IMG/VR virus record: IMGVR_UViG_3300028920_000294
Span: 1-21,672 of that record
Length of the DNA: 21,672 nt
Reading direction: 5' to 3' (one strand)
Source of the DNA: a virus
The notes beneath the pieces were generated by a model. It was given only the letters and a program-made list of their open reading frames with translations, did not search any database and had not been told where the DNA came from. This document shows positions 1-7,901 of the stretch, piece after piece. The position numbers and the translations under genes were made by a program. The stretch's first letter is position 1; every line of letters begins with the position of its first letter.

Positions 1-170
1 ACAGTGGTACGTACTTTTAAATAATCTTCAAGCTCTTTTATTATACCAGCTGTAGCTTCTTTCCATATAAGTAATGATGCTGCTCTTTTTTCTTCAGGTA
101 TTATTCCTTTAGCAATAAAATTATCTATAATGTTATTAGCCATTCTATCTTTACTAAGTTCTGAAGCCAT
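1..170 (-). CDS. Unidentified protein after the spike gene (N-terminal 56 codons only)
   Basis: This is an open frame starting at ATG 170-168 and running off the left edge without a stop. The start lies 1 nt after the stop of the spike gene, with GAGGA about 10 nt upstream, so it is very likely translationally linked. The visible part begins MASELSKDRMANNIIDNF and is predicted to be helical and charged, with no signal peptide or membrane segment. In this type of phage the baseplate wedge genes often follow the spike, but the visible sequence does not look like a gp25/GpW wedge domain and I do not assign a family. Its place at the end of the baseplate series suggests a small tail or baseplate accessory protein; that is inference. 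Confidence 0.7.
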   Translation of the reverse strand, partial: MASELSKDRMANNIIDNFIAKGIIPEEKRAASLLIWKEATAGIIKELEDYLKVRTT

Positions 171-171
171 A

Positions 172-936
172 CTAAGTTTTCCTCAAAAGCTTAAGATCAT
201 TATTTTTAATATTTATATCATTCGAATGTGTTTCTAAATCTGTATAATTGGGAACAAAATTACCGTATAAAGCAGCTAATACCGCACCTCCTAGTGCAGT
301 AGGTATCGTAACAGAAGATATACCCATAATCATTTGATTAACGCTTCCAGCATAATTATAAATAGAGTCTAAAGCACCTACTAATATATTAACCATTTCT
401 TTATCATTTCCCTTTATTTTTATCTTGCCGTCTGGATATAATATAAGTTCCATAGAATTAGTATCATCACTATGCTTTACAACAACATTATTGTTATCAG
501 GTATGTTTAAAGCTTTACCAGCTGGAACAACTCCAGGTATAAAAAACGCATCTGACAAATCATGCGTTCTTTTATCTTCCACTTTATATTTTTCACCTTT
601 ATTTAATGTATAAGACTCTAAAGATCTATTACTAAACATTATCATGCCTAGATCACCTTTCTTTATAGGTGTGTGAATAAATGTTTTACCACTATTTGAG
701 CTAGTATGTTTTACCATTACATTAAATATAACATCTATCTCTTTATATTCGGCATTTTCAGGATCAATAAAAGCTTCTTTAGTATCGTATGATTTAGTCT
801 GTAGCATCGGTAATGGTTTTACTTGAGCCAACTGTTTATCTTTATCATATTTAACTACCTTACCTGGTATACTAGTGTACACATTAAGTAAATCATTTTT
901 TATGCACGTATGTATTAACTCAGTTAAAAAGCTCAT
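172..936 (-). CDS. Gp138-like baseplate central spike protein
   Basis: 254 aa. Residues about 15-140 resemble the Gp138 N-terminal (OB-fold) domain of membrane-puncturing spikes: a Y-T-S-I-P-G-K-V-V start, a central I-x-V-I-F-N-V strand, the phrase I-K-K-G-D-L-G-M-I-M-F-S-N-R-S near residue 100, and the family's hallmark H-D-L-S-D-A-F-F-I-P-G near residue 130. These proteins trimerise at the tip of contractile tails, below the hub, and pierce the outer membrane. The C-terminal part (about 150-254) contains a D-x-x-x-S-M-E-L-I-L-x-P-D-G-K-I strand pattern, as in beta-helical spike shafts, then a small hydrophobic Gly/Ala segment (about 205-225). The ATG overlaps the stop of the hub gene by 4 nt (ATGA), suggesting coupled translation. 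Family assignment is by pattern, not by a search. Confidence 0.85.
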   Translation of the reverse strand: MSFLTELIHTCIKNDLLNVYTSIPGKVVKYDKDKQLAQVKPLPMLQTKSYDTKEAFIDPENAEYKEIDVIFNVMVKHTSSNSGKTFIHTPIKKGDLGMIMFSNRSLESYTLNKGEKYKVEDKRTHDLSDAFFIPGVVPAGKALNIPDNNNVVVKHSDDTNSMELILYPDGKIKIKGNDKEMVNILVGALDSIYNYAGSVNQMIMGISSVTIPTALGGAVLAALYGNFVPNYTDLETHSNDINIKNNDLKLLRKT

Positions 937-1868
937 ACTGCTTCAATCTCCATACAATAGTCACCACTTAAACTACTACCTGAATATGCTATATCATCTA
1001 TTATAAACTCACTATCTATGTCTTCATTCTTTACATAAATACGACTACCAAGTTTTGCTTTAGGTTGTATTAAAGCTTTAGCTTTTAATCTACCATTTAT
1101 TATTTTAGGACTACCTATTAAACCAGTCTTAGGACTTAGTACTAACCCTAGATCTTCAATTTCTGCCCCTGGATGTGCAATAATAAGGTTGTTATTACTC
1201 ATATAAATCTTATAATTATATTTATCTCTTAGCAACCTATTAAGAACACCTAAGACACTTTCATTAGCAGTAAATCCGTTAGGTAAAATAGTTTCAGCTA
1301 TTATATCTTGTCCAGCATTTCCTACGCTTTTTGCAGCTTTATTTCTTTCTTTGTTTAAGTCAGAAAAAACCTTAAAATATTTCAAGTCTGATAAACCTAA
1401 ACCTGTTAATACAGACTTACAGTCAGATACTATTTCTGTCATTTTAGTATTAGGAGGATAGCTTTTGTTTAACACTCCTAATTTACCTAAGTACAGACCT
1501 TCTTCTGCGTTTATTTCTAATATAGTACCATTCCTACGGTTATCAAAGTTTATGTCTATTATGTCTGCAAAAAATATACGCTCTCTATTTTCTGCGCTAG
1601 AGTGCCCTACTTCTAGCTCAACCTGCAAGTTTTCTACTTCATCTGTTAAAAATTCAAATGTTTTTCTACTTACATTATTTACTTCTATCGTGCCTGTACT
1701 AACAGCATCTTTAACGCTTTTCTTAATATCAAAATTTATCATAAGATTAGTATTACGTTCTAACTTATTAGATATTATGCGTTGGGTCTTAAACATTATA
1801 CCACCACCGTTTCTTTTACCTATTTTGAGAACTACGTCTCTAGAAAAAAGTAAATCAGCACTTTTCAT
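933..1868 (-). CDS. Baseplate hub protein (gp27/gpD-like)
   Basis: 311 aa. The position between a Pam3 plug-like protein and the Gp138 spike is where contractile phages encode the trimeric hub that links tube and spike (T4 gp27, P2 gpD). The sequence fits: N-terminal beta-strands (I-N-F-D-I-K-K-S, G-T-I-E-V-N-N-V), a middle part with F-F-A-D-I-I-D-I-N-F and G-T-I-L-E-I-N-A-E-E-G, and a C-terminal P-K-I-I-N-G-R-L-K-A-K-A-L-I-Q-P-K-A-K-L-G-S pattern like the last barrel of hub proteins. The start is ATG 1868, overlapping the upstream stop by one base (TAATG). A second Met follows at residue 25, but the first is favoured by the overlap. Hub role is well supported by context, the exact family less so. 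Confidence 0.75.
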   Translation of the reverse strand: MKSADLLFSRDVVLKIGKRNGGGIMFKTQRIISNKLERNTNLMINFDIKKSVKDAVSTGTIEVNNVSRKTFEFLTDEVENLQVELEVGHSSAENRERIFFADIIDINFDNRRNGTILEINAEEGLYLGKLGVLNKSYPPNTKMTEIVSDCKSVLTGLGLSDLKYFKVFSDLNKERNKAAKSVGNAGQDIIAETILPNGFTANESVLGVLNRLLRDKYNYKIYMSNNNLIIAHPGAEIEDLGLVLSPKTGLIGSPKIINGRLKAKALIQPKAKLGSRIYVKNEDIDSEFIIDDIAYSGSSLSGDYCMEIEAV

Positions 1869-2206
1869 TACTGTTCATCCTCGATGTCTTCTTCTATACT
1901 TCCGTAGGCTAAAACATACTTAGTACCTAAATTAAAAAAATCTAATGGTTCTGATAAATCCATAGGTATAAAAAATAAATCATTTTCAGGTAGCCTTTCA
2001 TCATTAAAAGCCTTTAATAGTGGTACACCATTATTTACCCTAATGCCATTAGCTATATCACCATTGTCATCAGCTATACTAAAAAACCAAGAATTTATTC
2101 TATAATTATAAGAAAAAGTCATATTAAAATTTTTGTTATCTAAAACAGAACTTAACTCAACAAAAGGTCTGTTATTTGTAGTAAACCTAATAACTTTAAT
2201 TTTCAT
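1868..2206 (-). CDS. Pam3 plug-like baseplate protein (gp18 type, DUF6983-like)
   Basis: 112 aa, all-beta. The pattern F-N-M-T-F-S-Y-N-Y-R-I-N-S-W-F-F-S-I-A-D, then N-G-I-R-V-N-N-G-V-P-L-L-K, then L-P-x-N-D-L-F-F-I-P-M matches what I know of the small plug domain described in the minimal contractile phage Pam3 and common in phages with DUF3383 sheaths. The plug sits inside the baseplate hub channel. It is placed between the Dit-like gene and the hub gene, which is its usual neighbourhood. The C-terminal end is acidic (E-E-D-I-E-D-E). It starts 6 nt after the previous stop and overlaps the next start by one base. Confidence 0.75.
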   Translation of the reverse strand: MKIKVIRFTTNNRPFVELSSVLDNKNFNMTFSYNYRINSWFFSIADDNGDIANGIRVNNGVPLLKAFNDERLPENDLFFIPMDLSEPLDFFNLGTKYVLAYGSIEEDIEDEQ

Positions 2207-2212
2207 AATAGT

Positions 2213-2947
2213 CTACCAATTATTTGCAAAATCACCAGTTACTTTAACAATGGTCTGCATAAATTTGTACCATAAACTTTGCATTCTAGCCATTTTCTCT
2301 TCAGGTGTTAACTCTTTATAAGGTTTTTGACCTTTTTTAGCTACACCTTTTCCACCCTTTCCTACTGCCGGCATATCCGGTATATCTGGATTGTACTCGA
2401 CATATTCACTCATATCTGTAAACTCACTGGTTACAAAATTAAACTCTTTCAAAGTTAATGTGAATTCTATTACTCCAGTATTGTCTGAATTTTTAACTCT
2501 ATCAACATCAACAACAACAAAGTCTACAAAATAACCCATACCTATTTTAACATTAAGTATACTAGTTTCTTTCATACATGAAGCTAAAAAATCATCTACA
2601 ATAGCATTATAAAAAGTATTATGATCAAAAAATTCATCTTCAGCTTTAAAAGCATCTGTTACATTAAAAGCGGTATCATACAACATATTTGTTTCGTCTA
2701 AAGGATCTTCAGAAATTATGCAATTTAAAGTAAGTTCTAAAGGTTTTATACTGCAATTATCTGAAAAATTACTACCTTTTTCTATAGGAAAATCTGTCAT
2801 TTCTTTAGACATTTTAAGCTTTTCACTTAACATAACATCAGCAAATAAACCTACTAATGGTTCAGCCTTTTCTATATCATAAGTTAACAGAAAACTTTTA
2901 CGATGTGATTCTCCGTAAAGTTCACCTAATGTATCTAGTATAGACAT
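2213..2947 (-). CDS. Dit-like baseplate/tail protein
   Basis: 244 aa. The N-terminal half carries the features of Dit-like proteins of contractile phages: K-M-S-K-E-M-T-D-F-P-I-E-K-G-S-N-F-S-D-N near residues 45-65 (compare the widespread pattern H-P-V-E-x-G-x-x-I-S-D-H), followed by the strand I-K-P-L-E-L-T-L-N-C-I-I-S. The core ends with V-I-E-F-T-L-T-L-K-E-F, typical of tube-fold domains. The C-terminal 50 residues are charged (G-K-G-G-K-G-V-A-K-K-G-Q-K) and Trp-containing. It probably forms the ring joining the tail tube to the baseplate. It directly follows the tape measure with a TAATG overlap at 2947. Confidence 0.75.
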   Translation of the reverse strand: MSILDTLGELYGESHRKSFLLTYDIEKAEPLVGLFADVMLSEKLKMSKEMTDFPIEKGSNFSDNCSIKPLELTLNCIISEDPLDETNMLYDTAFNVTDAFKAEDEFFDHNTFYNAIVDDFLASCMKETSILNVKIGMGYFVDFVVVDVDRVKNSDNTGVIEFTLTLKEFNFVTSEFTDMSEYVEYNPDIPDMPAVGKGGKGVAKKGQKPYKELTPEEKMARMQSLWYKFMQTIVKVTGDFANNW

Positions 2948-4851
2948 TAACTTAACCTCAATTTTTCACTACGTAAATTAACCTTAAATACATCTTCTAT
3001 GACAGACTGCAATTTTCTCTTATCTAAACCATCTGGTACATTACCTTTAAAATTAATATTTATATCGAAATTACCACTTACTGGTTCTAAAGGATCTCTA
3101 TCATCAATATCTATAGGCGAACCACCAGTTTTTCTTTTTCTACGTTTATTAGTAGGTAATGGCATAGGTCCTGCATCAGGATCATCTACTAATGTTCTAT
3201 CAGGTAAATTCATACCTGCTTCATCTACTCTATCTAGCATCCTTCTATGTTCTATAGCTTCGCCTATGTCTTTGCCTATGTCCCTATTTTTAAAGGCCAT
3301 TTTTATTATTTCACCACCACTTAATATATCTAGTAGATCTATTATTTTACCTAGCCATTTAGCTATAGATGCTAAAGTATCATTAATACCTCTCAAGCTT
3401 TTAGATGTATCTTTAAGCATTTTAAAAACGTCTTTAAAACTCTTTTTAAAATTATTCCATCCTTCTTTTATAAGTTTACCATCGCCGGTAAATATGCCTA
3501 CTATTAACGACAACAATAAAAATCCAACACTCTGAAGCAGTTTAAACCATTTAAAAAGAGTAGGAAACTTTTTTATCATATAACCAGTAACGGTGTCAGC
3601 CTTATCTCCATATTCAGAATATAAGTATAAATCTTGTATTAAAAGACCTAAAAAAGCTAGTATTAAAGCTTTAGCTGTAAACACAGCGAAAAACTTTTTA
3701 GTAGCAGTCCAGGCTAAACCCATCAATTTAGTAAATACTTTTAAATATCCACCAGCGTTAGCAATTGCTGTACCTAATAAACCCCACTTAACCACAAACC
3801 AAGCTATACCAGCAAAAAAGTATCTTGTAAATAGAAATATCAACAAACCCTTAAATAAAGCAATAAATCTATTTAATCCCATAACAGCATCTATAAAATC
3901 ACGCGTATATTTAATCAATTTAGCCATACCTGCTAGTGATTCCATTACAGCTTCTGCAAATAACGCCATAGGTTTAGCTATGGCAGCTACAATCTTTTCT
4001 TTATTTCTTAAAAACCATTTAATAAATTTTTCTACTAATGGTTTAACTGTAGGAGTTATTTTCTCTCCAACACCTCTCATAACAAGTGTTACAATATCTT
4101 TTATACGACTATACATACCTGAAAGAGTAGTCATAACTCTTTCACCCATTTTAAAAAATAAGCCTCCTTCAGAAGTCATATTTTTAATAGCGGCAGCAAC
4201 ATCTTCAAAAGACACCTGTCTAAGCTCTATTAATTTTCTTAAACCAGCAGAATCTACGCCTCTAAATTTGTCAAGTTTTAATAACTCATCCATCAATGGA
4301 ACACCCTGGGATATAAAGTCCCTGAGCTCCATTCCTCTAAGATAAGTAGCTGCTCGTACCTGTCCTAAGTTGTACGCAAAACGTTCAAGAGTTAAACTAG
4401 GTAAACCAGCTGTAATGTCTGAAATTTGACCCATCATATCTTTTAATTTTTCTGCTTCAAAACCCATTGCAAGTAAAGTAGCTGCACCTTTTTCAACTTC
4501 AGGAACAGTAAACGGTCTTTTTATAGCTAATTCATGTAGTTCTTCTAAAGTTTTCTTACCGAGTGCAGCACTTTTAGTCAAAACTTCAAATGTAATATCT
4601 ATCCTTTCTTTGTCACTACCAGCTTTAAGAAATGAAGTCAAAACACCTAATGTAGACTCTAACCCCCACTTAAGAGCATTTAAAGCATAACGTATAGAAG
4701 TAATTTTAGCTATAAAACCTACTACTTTTACATTCTTAACTATAGAACTAAAGCCTTCAACTTTTCTGTTAACTTTTTCAAGGTCATTGGCACCTTGTTT
4801 ATCAACTTTAAAACCTACTTCTATAAATAAGTCTTTTACTTTAATACTCAT
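2947..4851 (-). CDS. Tail tape measure protein
   Basis: 634 aa, the longest protein here, lying directly after the frameshifted tail chaperones as tape measures do. Residues about 75-250 form a tape-measure domain: S-D-K-E-R-I-D-I-T-F-E-V-L-T, then K-R-P-F-T-V-P-E-V-E-K-G-A-A-T-L-L-A-M-G-F and L-R-G-M-E-L-R-D-F-I-S-Q-G-V-P-L. Three hydrophobic stretches follow (about 326-368, 386-410, 436-456), which in tape measures are linked to inner-membrane channel formation. The C-terminus is low-complexity and basic near 570-580 (K-R-R-K-R-K). At about 0.15 nm per residue it would set a tail near 95 nm; this is an estimate. Its ATG overlaps the TGA of the chaperone extension (ATGA at 4851-4848). Confidence 0.93.
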   Translation of the reverse strand: MSIKVKDLFIEVGFKVDKQGANDLEKVNRKVEGFSSIVKNVKVVGFIAKITSIRYALNALKWGLESTLGVLTSFLKAGSDKERIDITFEVLTKSAALGKKTLEELHELAIKRPFTVPEVEKGAATLLAMGFEAEKLKDMMGQISDITAGLPSLTLERFAYNLGQVRAATYLRGMELRDFISQGVPLMDELLKLDKFRGVDSAGLRKLIELRQVSFEDVAAAIKNMTSEGGLFFKMGERVMTTLSGMYSRIKDIVTLVMRGVGEKITPTVKPLVEKFIKWFLRNKEKIVAAIAKPMALFAEAVMESLAGMAKLIKYTRDFIDAVMGLNRFIALFKGLLIFLFTRYFFAGIAWFVVKWGLLGTAIANAGGYLKVFTKLMGLAWTATKKFFAVFTAKALILAFLGLLIQDLYLYSEYGDKADTVTGYMIKKFPTLFKWFKLLQSVGFLLLSLIVGIFTGDGKLIKEGWNNFKKSFKDVFKMLKDTSKSLRGINDTLASIAKWLGKIIDLLDILSGGEIIKMAFKNRDIGKDIGEAIEHRRMLDRVDEAGMNLPDRTLVDDPDAGPMPLPTNKRRKRKTGGSPIDIDDRDPLEPVSGNFDININFKGNVPDGLDKRKLQSVIEDVFKVNLRSEKLRLS

Positions 4852-5575
4852 TGAATACCTCTAAAAGCATTAGCTATAGTACTAAGCATTCCACCACTAA
4901 TTCTACGCTTAATACTGGTAGCCTTATGGTAATCTCTTAAATCAACCATAGTCCAATAACTGTCCAGTTCATATAAAGTAGCGTGGCCTTCAATAACAGG
5001 TAGCCATACGTACATGTCAACTTCATCAAGTTCTCTTGGGTCGATGCGAAGTTTTTTAAGCGTACGCTCATATTCTAATAGCTCCTTTTCTGCTTCTAAC
5101 TTTCGTTTTTCTCGTTCTGATCTTCTTTTTTGTTCTCTAGATCTGCGTTCTTCTTCTGATAGAACTTCTGAGCCATTTCCTGAAGATCCTGCAACATCGA
5201 CCCTTCTCCGAAAAAATCATCAAAGTAGTACTTAAAAGCTTCTGCAACAACTTTATACATGTGTATAATCTTACGATCAAAAATAATATCAAATTTTTCT
5301 TTTACAAGACCTTTACCTGTACATTCAGTTGCTGATAAAATTTCAACTATTGTTTTATCAAGCATATCCTCATCAAGGTTATCAGCAAGCAGCTGTACTG
5401 TTTTAATAGCGAGCTCACCTGCATTGGTCCCAATATCTTCATCGAGATTATCTATAAAACTTTTACCTAAAACTTTTACAGCTCTAGCTAAGATCTTATT
5501 TAATACTCTAACTGAAAGTCTATAGAAAGTGTACTCAACACCATCTACCATAACTGTATGTGCCTGTTGGTTCAT
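4848..5575 (-). CDS. Tail assembly chaperone, long form by -1 frameshift (gpGT-like)
   Basis: Reading the short form to the slippery run and then slipping back one base continues an open frame of about 92 codons to TGA 4850-4848, which overlaps the ATG of the tape measure. The fused protein is about 242 aa. The extension starts with a charged helix (R-R-S-E-R-E-K-R-K-L-E-A-E-K-E-L-L-E-Y-E-R) and continues with V-D-M-Y-V-W-L-P-V-I-E-G-H and a compact C-terminus (R-R-I-S-G-G-M-L-S-T-I-A-N-A-F-R-G-I-Q). The extension has no good start codon or ribosome site of its own near the junction, and it fills the otherwise empty 245 bp before the tape measure. This is the classic lambda G/GT arrangement. 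Frame and open reading are read directly; use of the slip site is inferred. Confidence 0.82.
5096..5575 (-). CDS. Tail assembly chaperone, short form (gpG-like)
   Basis: 159 aa, read in frame zero. It is acidic in the middle (D-N-L-D-E-D repeated at about residues 42-47 and 66-71), with an F-K-Y-Y-F-D-D-F-F-G-E-G motif near residue 115 that resembles the end of the folded domain in phage tail-assembly chaperones. A Lys/Glu/Asn-rich tail follows, ending at TAG 5098-5096. Such proteins coat the tape measure and recruit tube subunits during tail assembly. AGGAGG lies about 6 nt before the ATG. The slippery run at 5132-5126 gives the longer form. Both the place between tube genes and tape measure and the frameshift support the call. 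Confidence 0.87.
   Translation of the reverse strand: MNQQAHTVMVDGVEYTFYRLSVRVLNKILARAVKVLGKSFIDNLDEDIGTNAGELAIKTVQLLADNLDEDMLDKTIVEILSATECTGKGLVKEKFDIIFDRKIIHMYKVVAEAFKYYFDDFFGEGSMLQDLQEMAQKFYQKKNADLENKKEDQNEKNES
5126..5132 (-). promoter_or_regulatory. Probable -1 frameshift slippery site C AAA AAA G
   Basis: On the minus strand the zero-frame codons are AAC AAA AAA GAA. The six A residues (5131-5126) allow tRNA-Lys to re-pair one base upstream, giving AAA AGA. The -1 frame is open upstream only to about 5217, so any slip must lie between there and 5096. A second A-rich candidate, G AAA AAC, lies at about 5109-5103. Confidence 0.65.
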
Positions 5576-5584
5576 AATGTCCTC

Positions 5585-6076
5585 CTAATTCCAAATCTGG
5601 TTAACCCAATAGGTTGGGTCTAAAAAATTTCTTATTGTAGCAGCTACAAATGAGTTACCGCCTACCCAATTAAGGTTAAGTCTACCGGTAAACCTCCAAG
5701 TATTATCAGTAACTTCTTTACCAAATGTATGAGTAGGTATTCTTTGTATAGTGGCCTTACTCATATGACAAAAAGATAAACCTAAATTGTCTTTGATAAA
5801 AACTGGTATAGTATCAGTTACTAACATTTGAGCAGAAAGTAAATCGTTAGTAATATCCGTTCTAGGTATAACTATTTCAATAGTAGCTAATTTGTCTAAA
5901 GTCTTACCTCTAGCTATTTCACCTTGAGTACCTTTGTAAAAGCGCCACATAGGACTATTAAAACCTATTTTTACACTGTTAAAAGTTACAACAGGAAAAA
6001 ACCCTGCTGATATTTTAAGCTCGCCTGGACTATAAGTCCTAGTAGGCATAAGCCTTTGTGGCGCTAGTATACCCAT
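5585..6076 (-). CDS. Tail tube-like protein, second copy (DUF3277-like)
   Basis: 163 aa. It shares with the next gene upstream (6086-6532) an N-terminal T-Y-S-P-G/S-E start, a strand pair, a segment G-K-T-L-D-K-L-A-T-I-E-I-V-I-P-R-T-D-I-T-N-D (compare I-I-N-P-S-M-L-G-T-I-T-L-N-L-P-Q-S-A-E-T-N-D), a middle I-x-V-K/F-I-K-D-x-L-G motif, and a final W-R/V-F-x-G beta-strand. Both therefore look like DUF3277-type tube proteins. The C-terminal end (F-L-D-P-T-Y-W-V-N-Q-I-W-N) is more hydrophobic than in its paralogue, so this copy may be the tube cap or initiator at the baseplate rather than the main tube; that is inference. AAGGAG lies 6 nt before the ATG. Confidence 0.7.
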   Translation of the reverse strand: MGILAPQRLMPTRTYSPGELKISAGFFPVVTFNSVKIGFNSPMWRFYKGTQGEIARGKTLDKLATIEIVIPRTDITNDLLSAQMLVTDTIPVFIKDNLGLSFCHMSKATIQRIPTHTFGKEVTDNTWRFTGRLNLNWVGGNSFVAATIRNFLDPTYWVNQIWN

Positions 6077-6085
6077 TATAACTCC

Positions 6086-6532
6086 TTACGGCCTAGCCTG
6101 ATGATAAGCACCACCAGGTTTATATTTAGTAAAATCGCCTTCAAAAACCCAACTTCTATCAGAATCTTCTTTTTCAAAGTTAGAATCAGACGGTTTTTTG
6201 ATAGAAGCTTTTTCAATCTTATACTTAGACGTTCCAAGCTTATCTTTTACCTCTATAGATACAAACTCTCCAAACATGTACTCTTCAATAATTTTTTCAT
6301 AATATTCAAGTACTTTGTCATTAGTTTCAGCAGACTGAGGTAAATTAAGAGTAATAGTACCAAGCATTGAAGGATTTATTATCCTTGTACTTTGACCGGT
6401 AGAAGCAGTTGAATGCGTAATCTTATCTTCTGCAAGTGCTATTTCCACTGTGTTAAAAACATCTATGATGTCATTACCAACTATAACACTAACTTCCGAA
6501 GGAGAATACGTCTTTGTTGTTGGATTCAGCAT
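6086..6532 (-). CDS. Tail tube protein (DUF3277-like)
   Basis: 148 aa, directly after the sheath gene, where contractile phages encode the inner tube. The sequence is beta-rich, with T-Y-S-P-S-E-V-S-V-I-V-G at the start, M-L-G-T-I-T-L-N-L-P-Q-S-A-E-T-N-D in the middle, V-S-I-E-V-K-D-K-L-G and D-R-S-W-V-F-E-G-D near the end. The size and the final W-x-F-x-G strand fit the DUF3277 family, reported as structural (tube) protein in KPP10-like and other myophages. AAGGAGG lies a few bases before the ATG. The shorter, more regular sequence and position make this the likelier main tube subunit of the two paralogues. Confidence 0.8.
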   Translation of the reverse strand: MLNPTTKTYSPSEVSVIVGNDIIDVFNTVEIALAEDKITHSTASTGQSTRIINPSMLGTITLNLPQSAETNDKVLEYYEKIIEEYMFGEFVSIEVKDKLGTSKYKIEKASIKKPSDSNFEKEDSDRSWVFEGDFTKYKPGGAYHQARP

Positions 6533-6542
6533 TGTGTCCTCC

Positions 6543-7892
6543 TTATGTAGACAATGTTCCTTCTATGTTTACAAAATGTATAGCACCTTTAAGTGTAGCT
6601 TTAAACTTACAGTTCTTAAGAACTCTGTTAGCTTTATCTGCAGCTGGTATATCCCTAGGATTAGGCATAGTAATAAGTATGCTATTTTCATTAATAAGGT
6701 TGTTTTCAACCCCATAATTATAAAGTGCTGTATTCATAAAGCTTTCTACAAGGTTAATACCGTTTTCATCAAAATCTACCTTTTCAGGAGTAGAAATTCC
6801 TGCAAATACGGTTTCACCCATCCTAACTGAAAGATAATGAATACCTATCATTATGTCAATCCACTCACCAGAAGGAACTTTTCCATCCTTAAAAACTGGT
6901 TTACCTGACTGAACTTCGTAAAAATTACAATTTTTAGATCTAAGGTTAGCTCTCTGCGTAGTTGTTATTTCGCAAGGAGTTACGCCTACGAACGTTTTAT
7001 ACATGTACGCAGATGAACCTGGAGTTTTAGTAATCTGCAAGCCAACAGCTGCCGCATCTATATAATTATCAAGACTATCTGCGTATATAACATATGTATT
7101 ATTGTAGTTAAGCTTTTTAAGCCTAGTAGCAAGATCAGTAGGATCTGAAGCATAATTAGTATCAGCAAGTGTAGTACCTGTTCTTAGAACAGTCAGCACT
7201 CGTTTTTCTGTTTCAATAAGCGCAGCAAGCTCAACAACTTCATCATCTGTTGCAAAATCATTTGTCATGATAGGATTAAAAAAGTCATTATTGGACTGCT
7301 TTATAGCTTCATAAGCAGCGCTTACTGTTTCACCTTCTGAACCATACTGAGCGTAAGAAACTTCAGCTGTGATAGTCGGTGTTAAAGAACTTAAAAATTC
7401 TACAAGTTCTACTATAGACTCAGCTTGAGAACCTGCAAACTCGATTTCAATACGTGTAGAGCTTTCTCTAAGAACAATAACCATATCAACATTTGACAGT
7501 GCCTCAAGTGCAGCTTTAATAGCTGTAGCATTTGCGTCATAAGGAATTGCTGCTGTAGTCTCACCTTCTACTTCAATAATAAATGTACCTCCAGTAGGAT
7601 TAGCAGAAAGCTCTATTATCTGCTTTGTGTTAGCAGCTGGATTTCTCTTACCTACTAAAAATTGTTTAGCAACTCTAGCTTGCCCCATAAGTACTAGTGC
7701 TTTTTTGTATGCAGGGTCTGAACTTTCAAAACCATCTGCAAGCATTTCTGAAGCCTCAGAATAGAACTTAGTCCTAAAATTAACTCTAGGATTTTTCATA
7801 AAAATAGCCGGCACACCAAAACCAACCTGAGTAAGTCTAGGCGTCTCGTTTACAATACTTACCTGTACTGTGTCTTTTACTGGTGAAGTCAT
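6543..7892 (-). CDS. Contractile tail sheath protein (DUF3383-like)
   Basis: 449 aa. The N-terminus (V-S-I-V-N-E-T-P-R-L-T-Q-V-G-F-G-V-P-A-I) and the pattern F-Y-S-E-A-S-E-M-L-A-D-G-F near residue 43 followed by A-R-V-A-K-Q-F-L-V-G-K-R near 72 match DUF3383 sheath proteins. Residues about 97-185 form a separate beta-rich block (G-G-T-F-I-I-E-V-E-G, I-P-Y-D-A-N-A-T-A-I-K-A-A-L-E-A-L) that looks like an inserted surface domain. The C-terminal third (Y-N-Y-G-V-E-N-N, R-D-I-P-A-A-D-K-A-N-R, F-V-N-I-E-G-T-L) is typical of sheath ends. Its presence defines the phage as a myovirus. The adjacent tube gene and tail terminator agree. Confidence 0.88.
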   Translation of the reverse strand: MTSPVKDTVQVSIVNETPRLTQVGFGVPAIFMKNPRVNFRTKFYSEASEMLADGFESSDPAYKKALVLMGQARVAKQFLVGKRNPAANTKQIIELSANPTGGTFIIEVEGETTAAIPYDANATAIKAALEALSNVDMVIVLRESSTRIEIEFAGSQAESIVELVEFLSSLTPTITAEVSYAQYGSEGETVSAAYEAIKQSNNDFFNPIMTNDFATDDEVVELAALIETEKRVLTVLRTGTTLADTNYASDPTDLATRLKKLNYNNTYVIYADSLDNYIDAAAVGLQITKTPGSSAYMYKTFVGVTPCEITTTQRANLRSKNCNFYEVQSGKPVFKDGKVPSGEWIDIMIGIHYLSVRMGETVFAGISTPEKVDFDENGINLVESFMNTALYNYGVENNLINENSILITMPNPRDIPAADKANRVLKNCKFKATLKGAIHFVNIEGTLST

Positions 7893-7901
7893 TTAATCCT
7901 C

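Noticed and set aside
3593-4345. Plus-strand frame (250 codons) within the tape measure
   Set aside because: It is antisense to the tape measure gene and has no recognisable domain or ribosome site.
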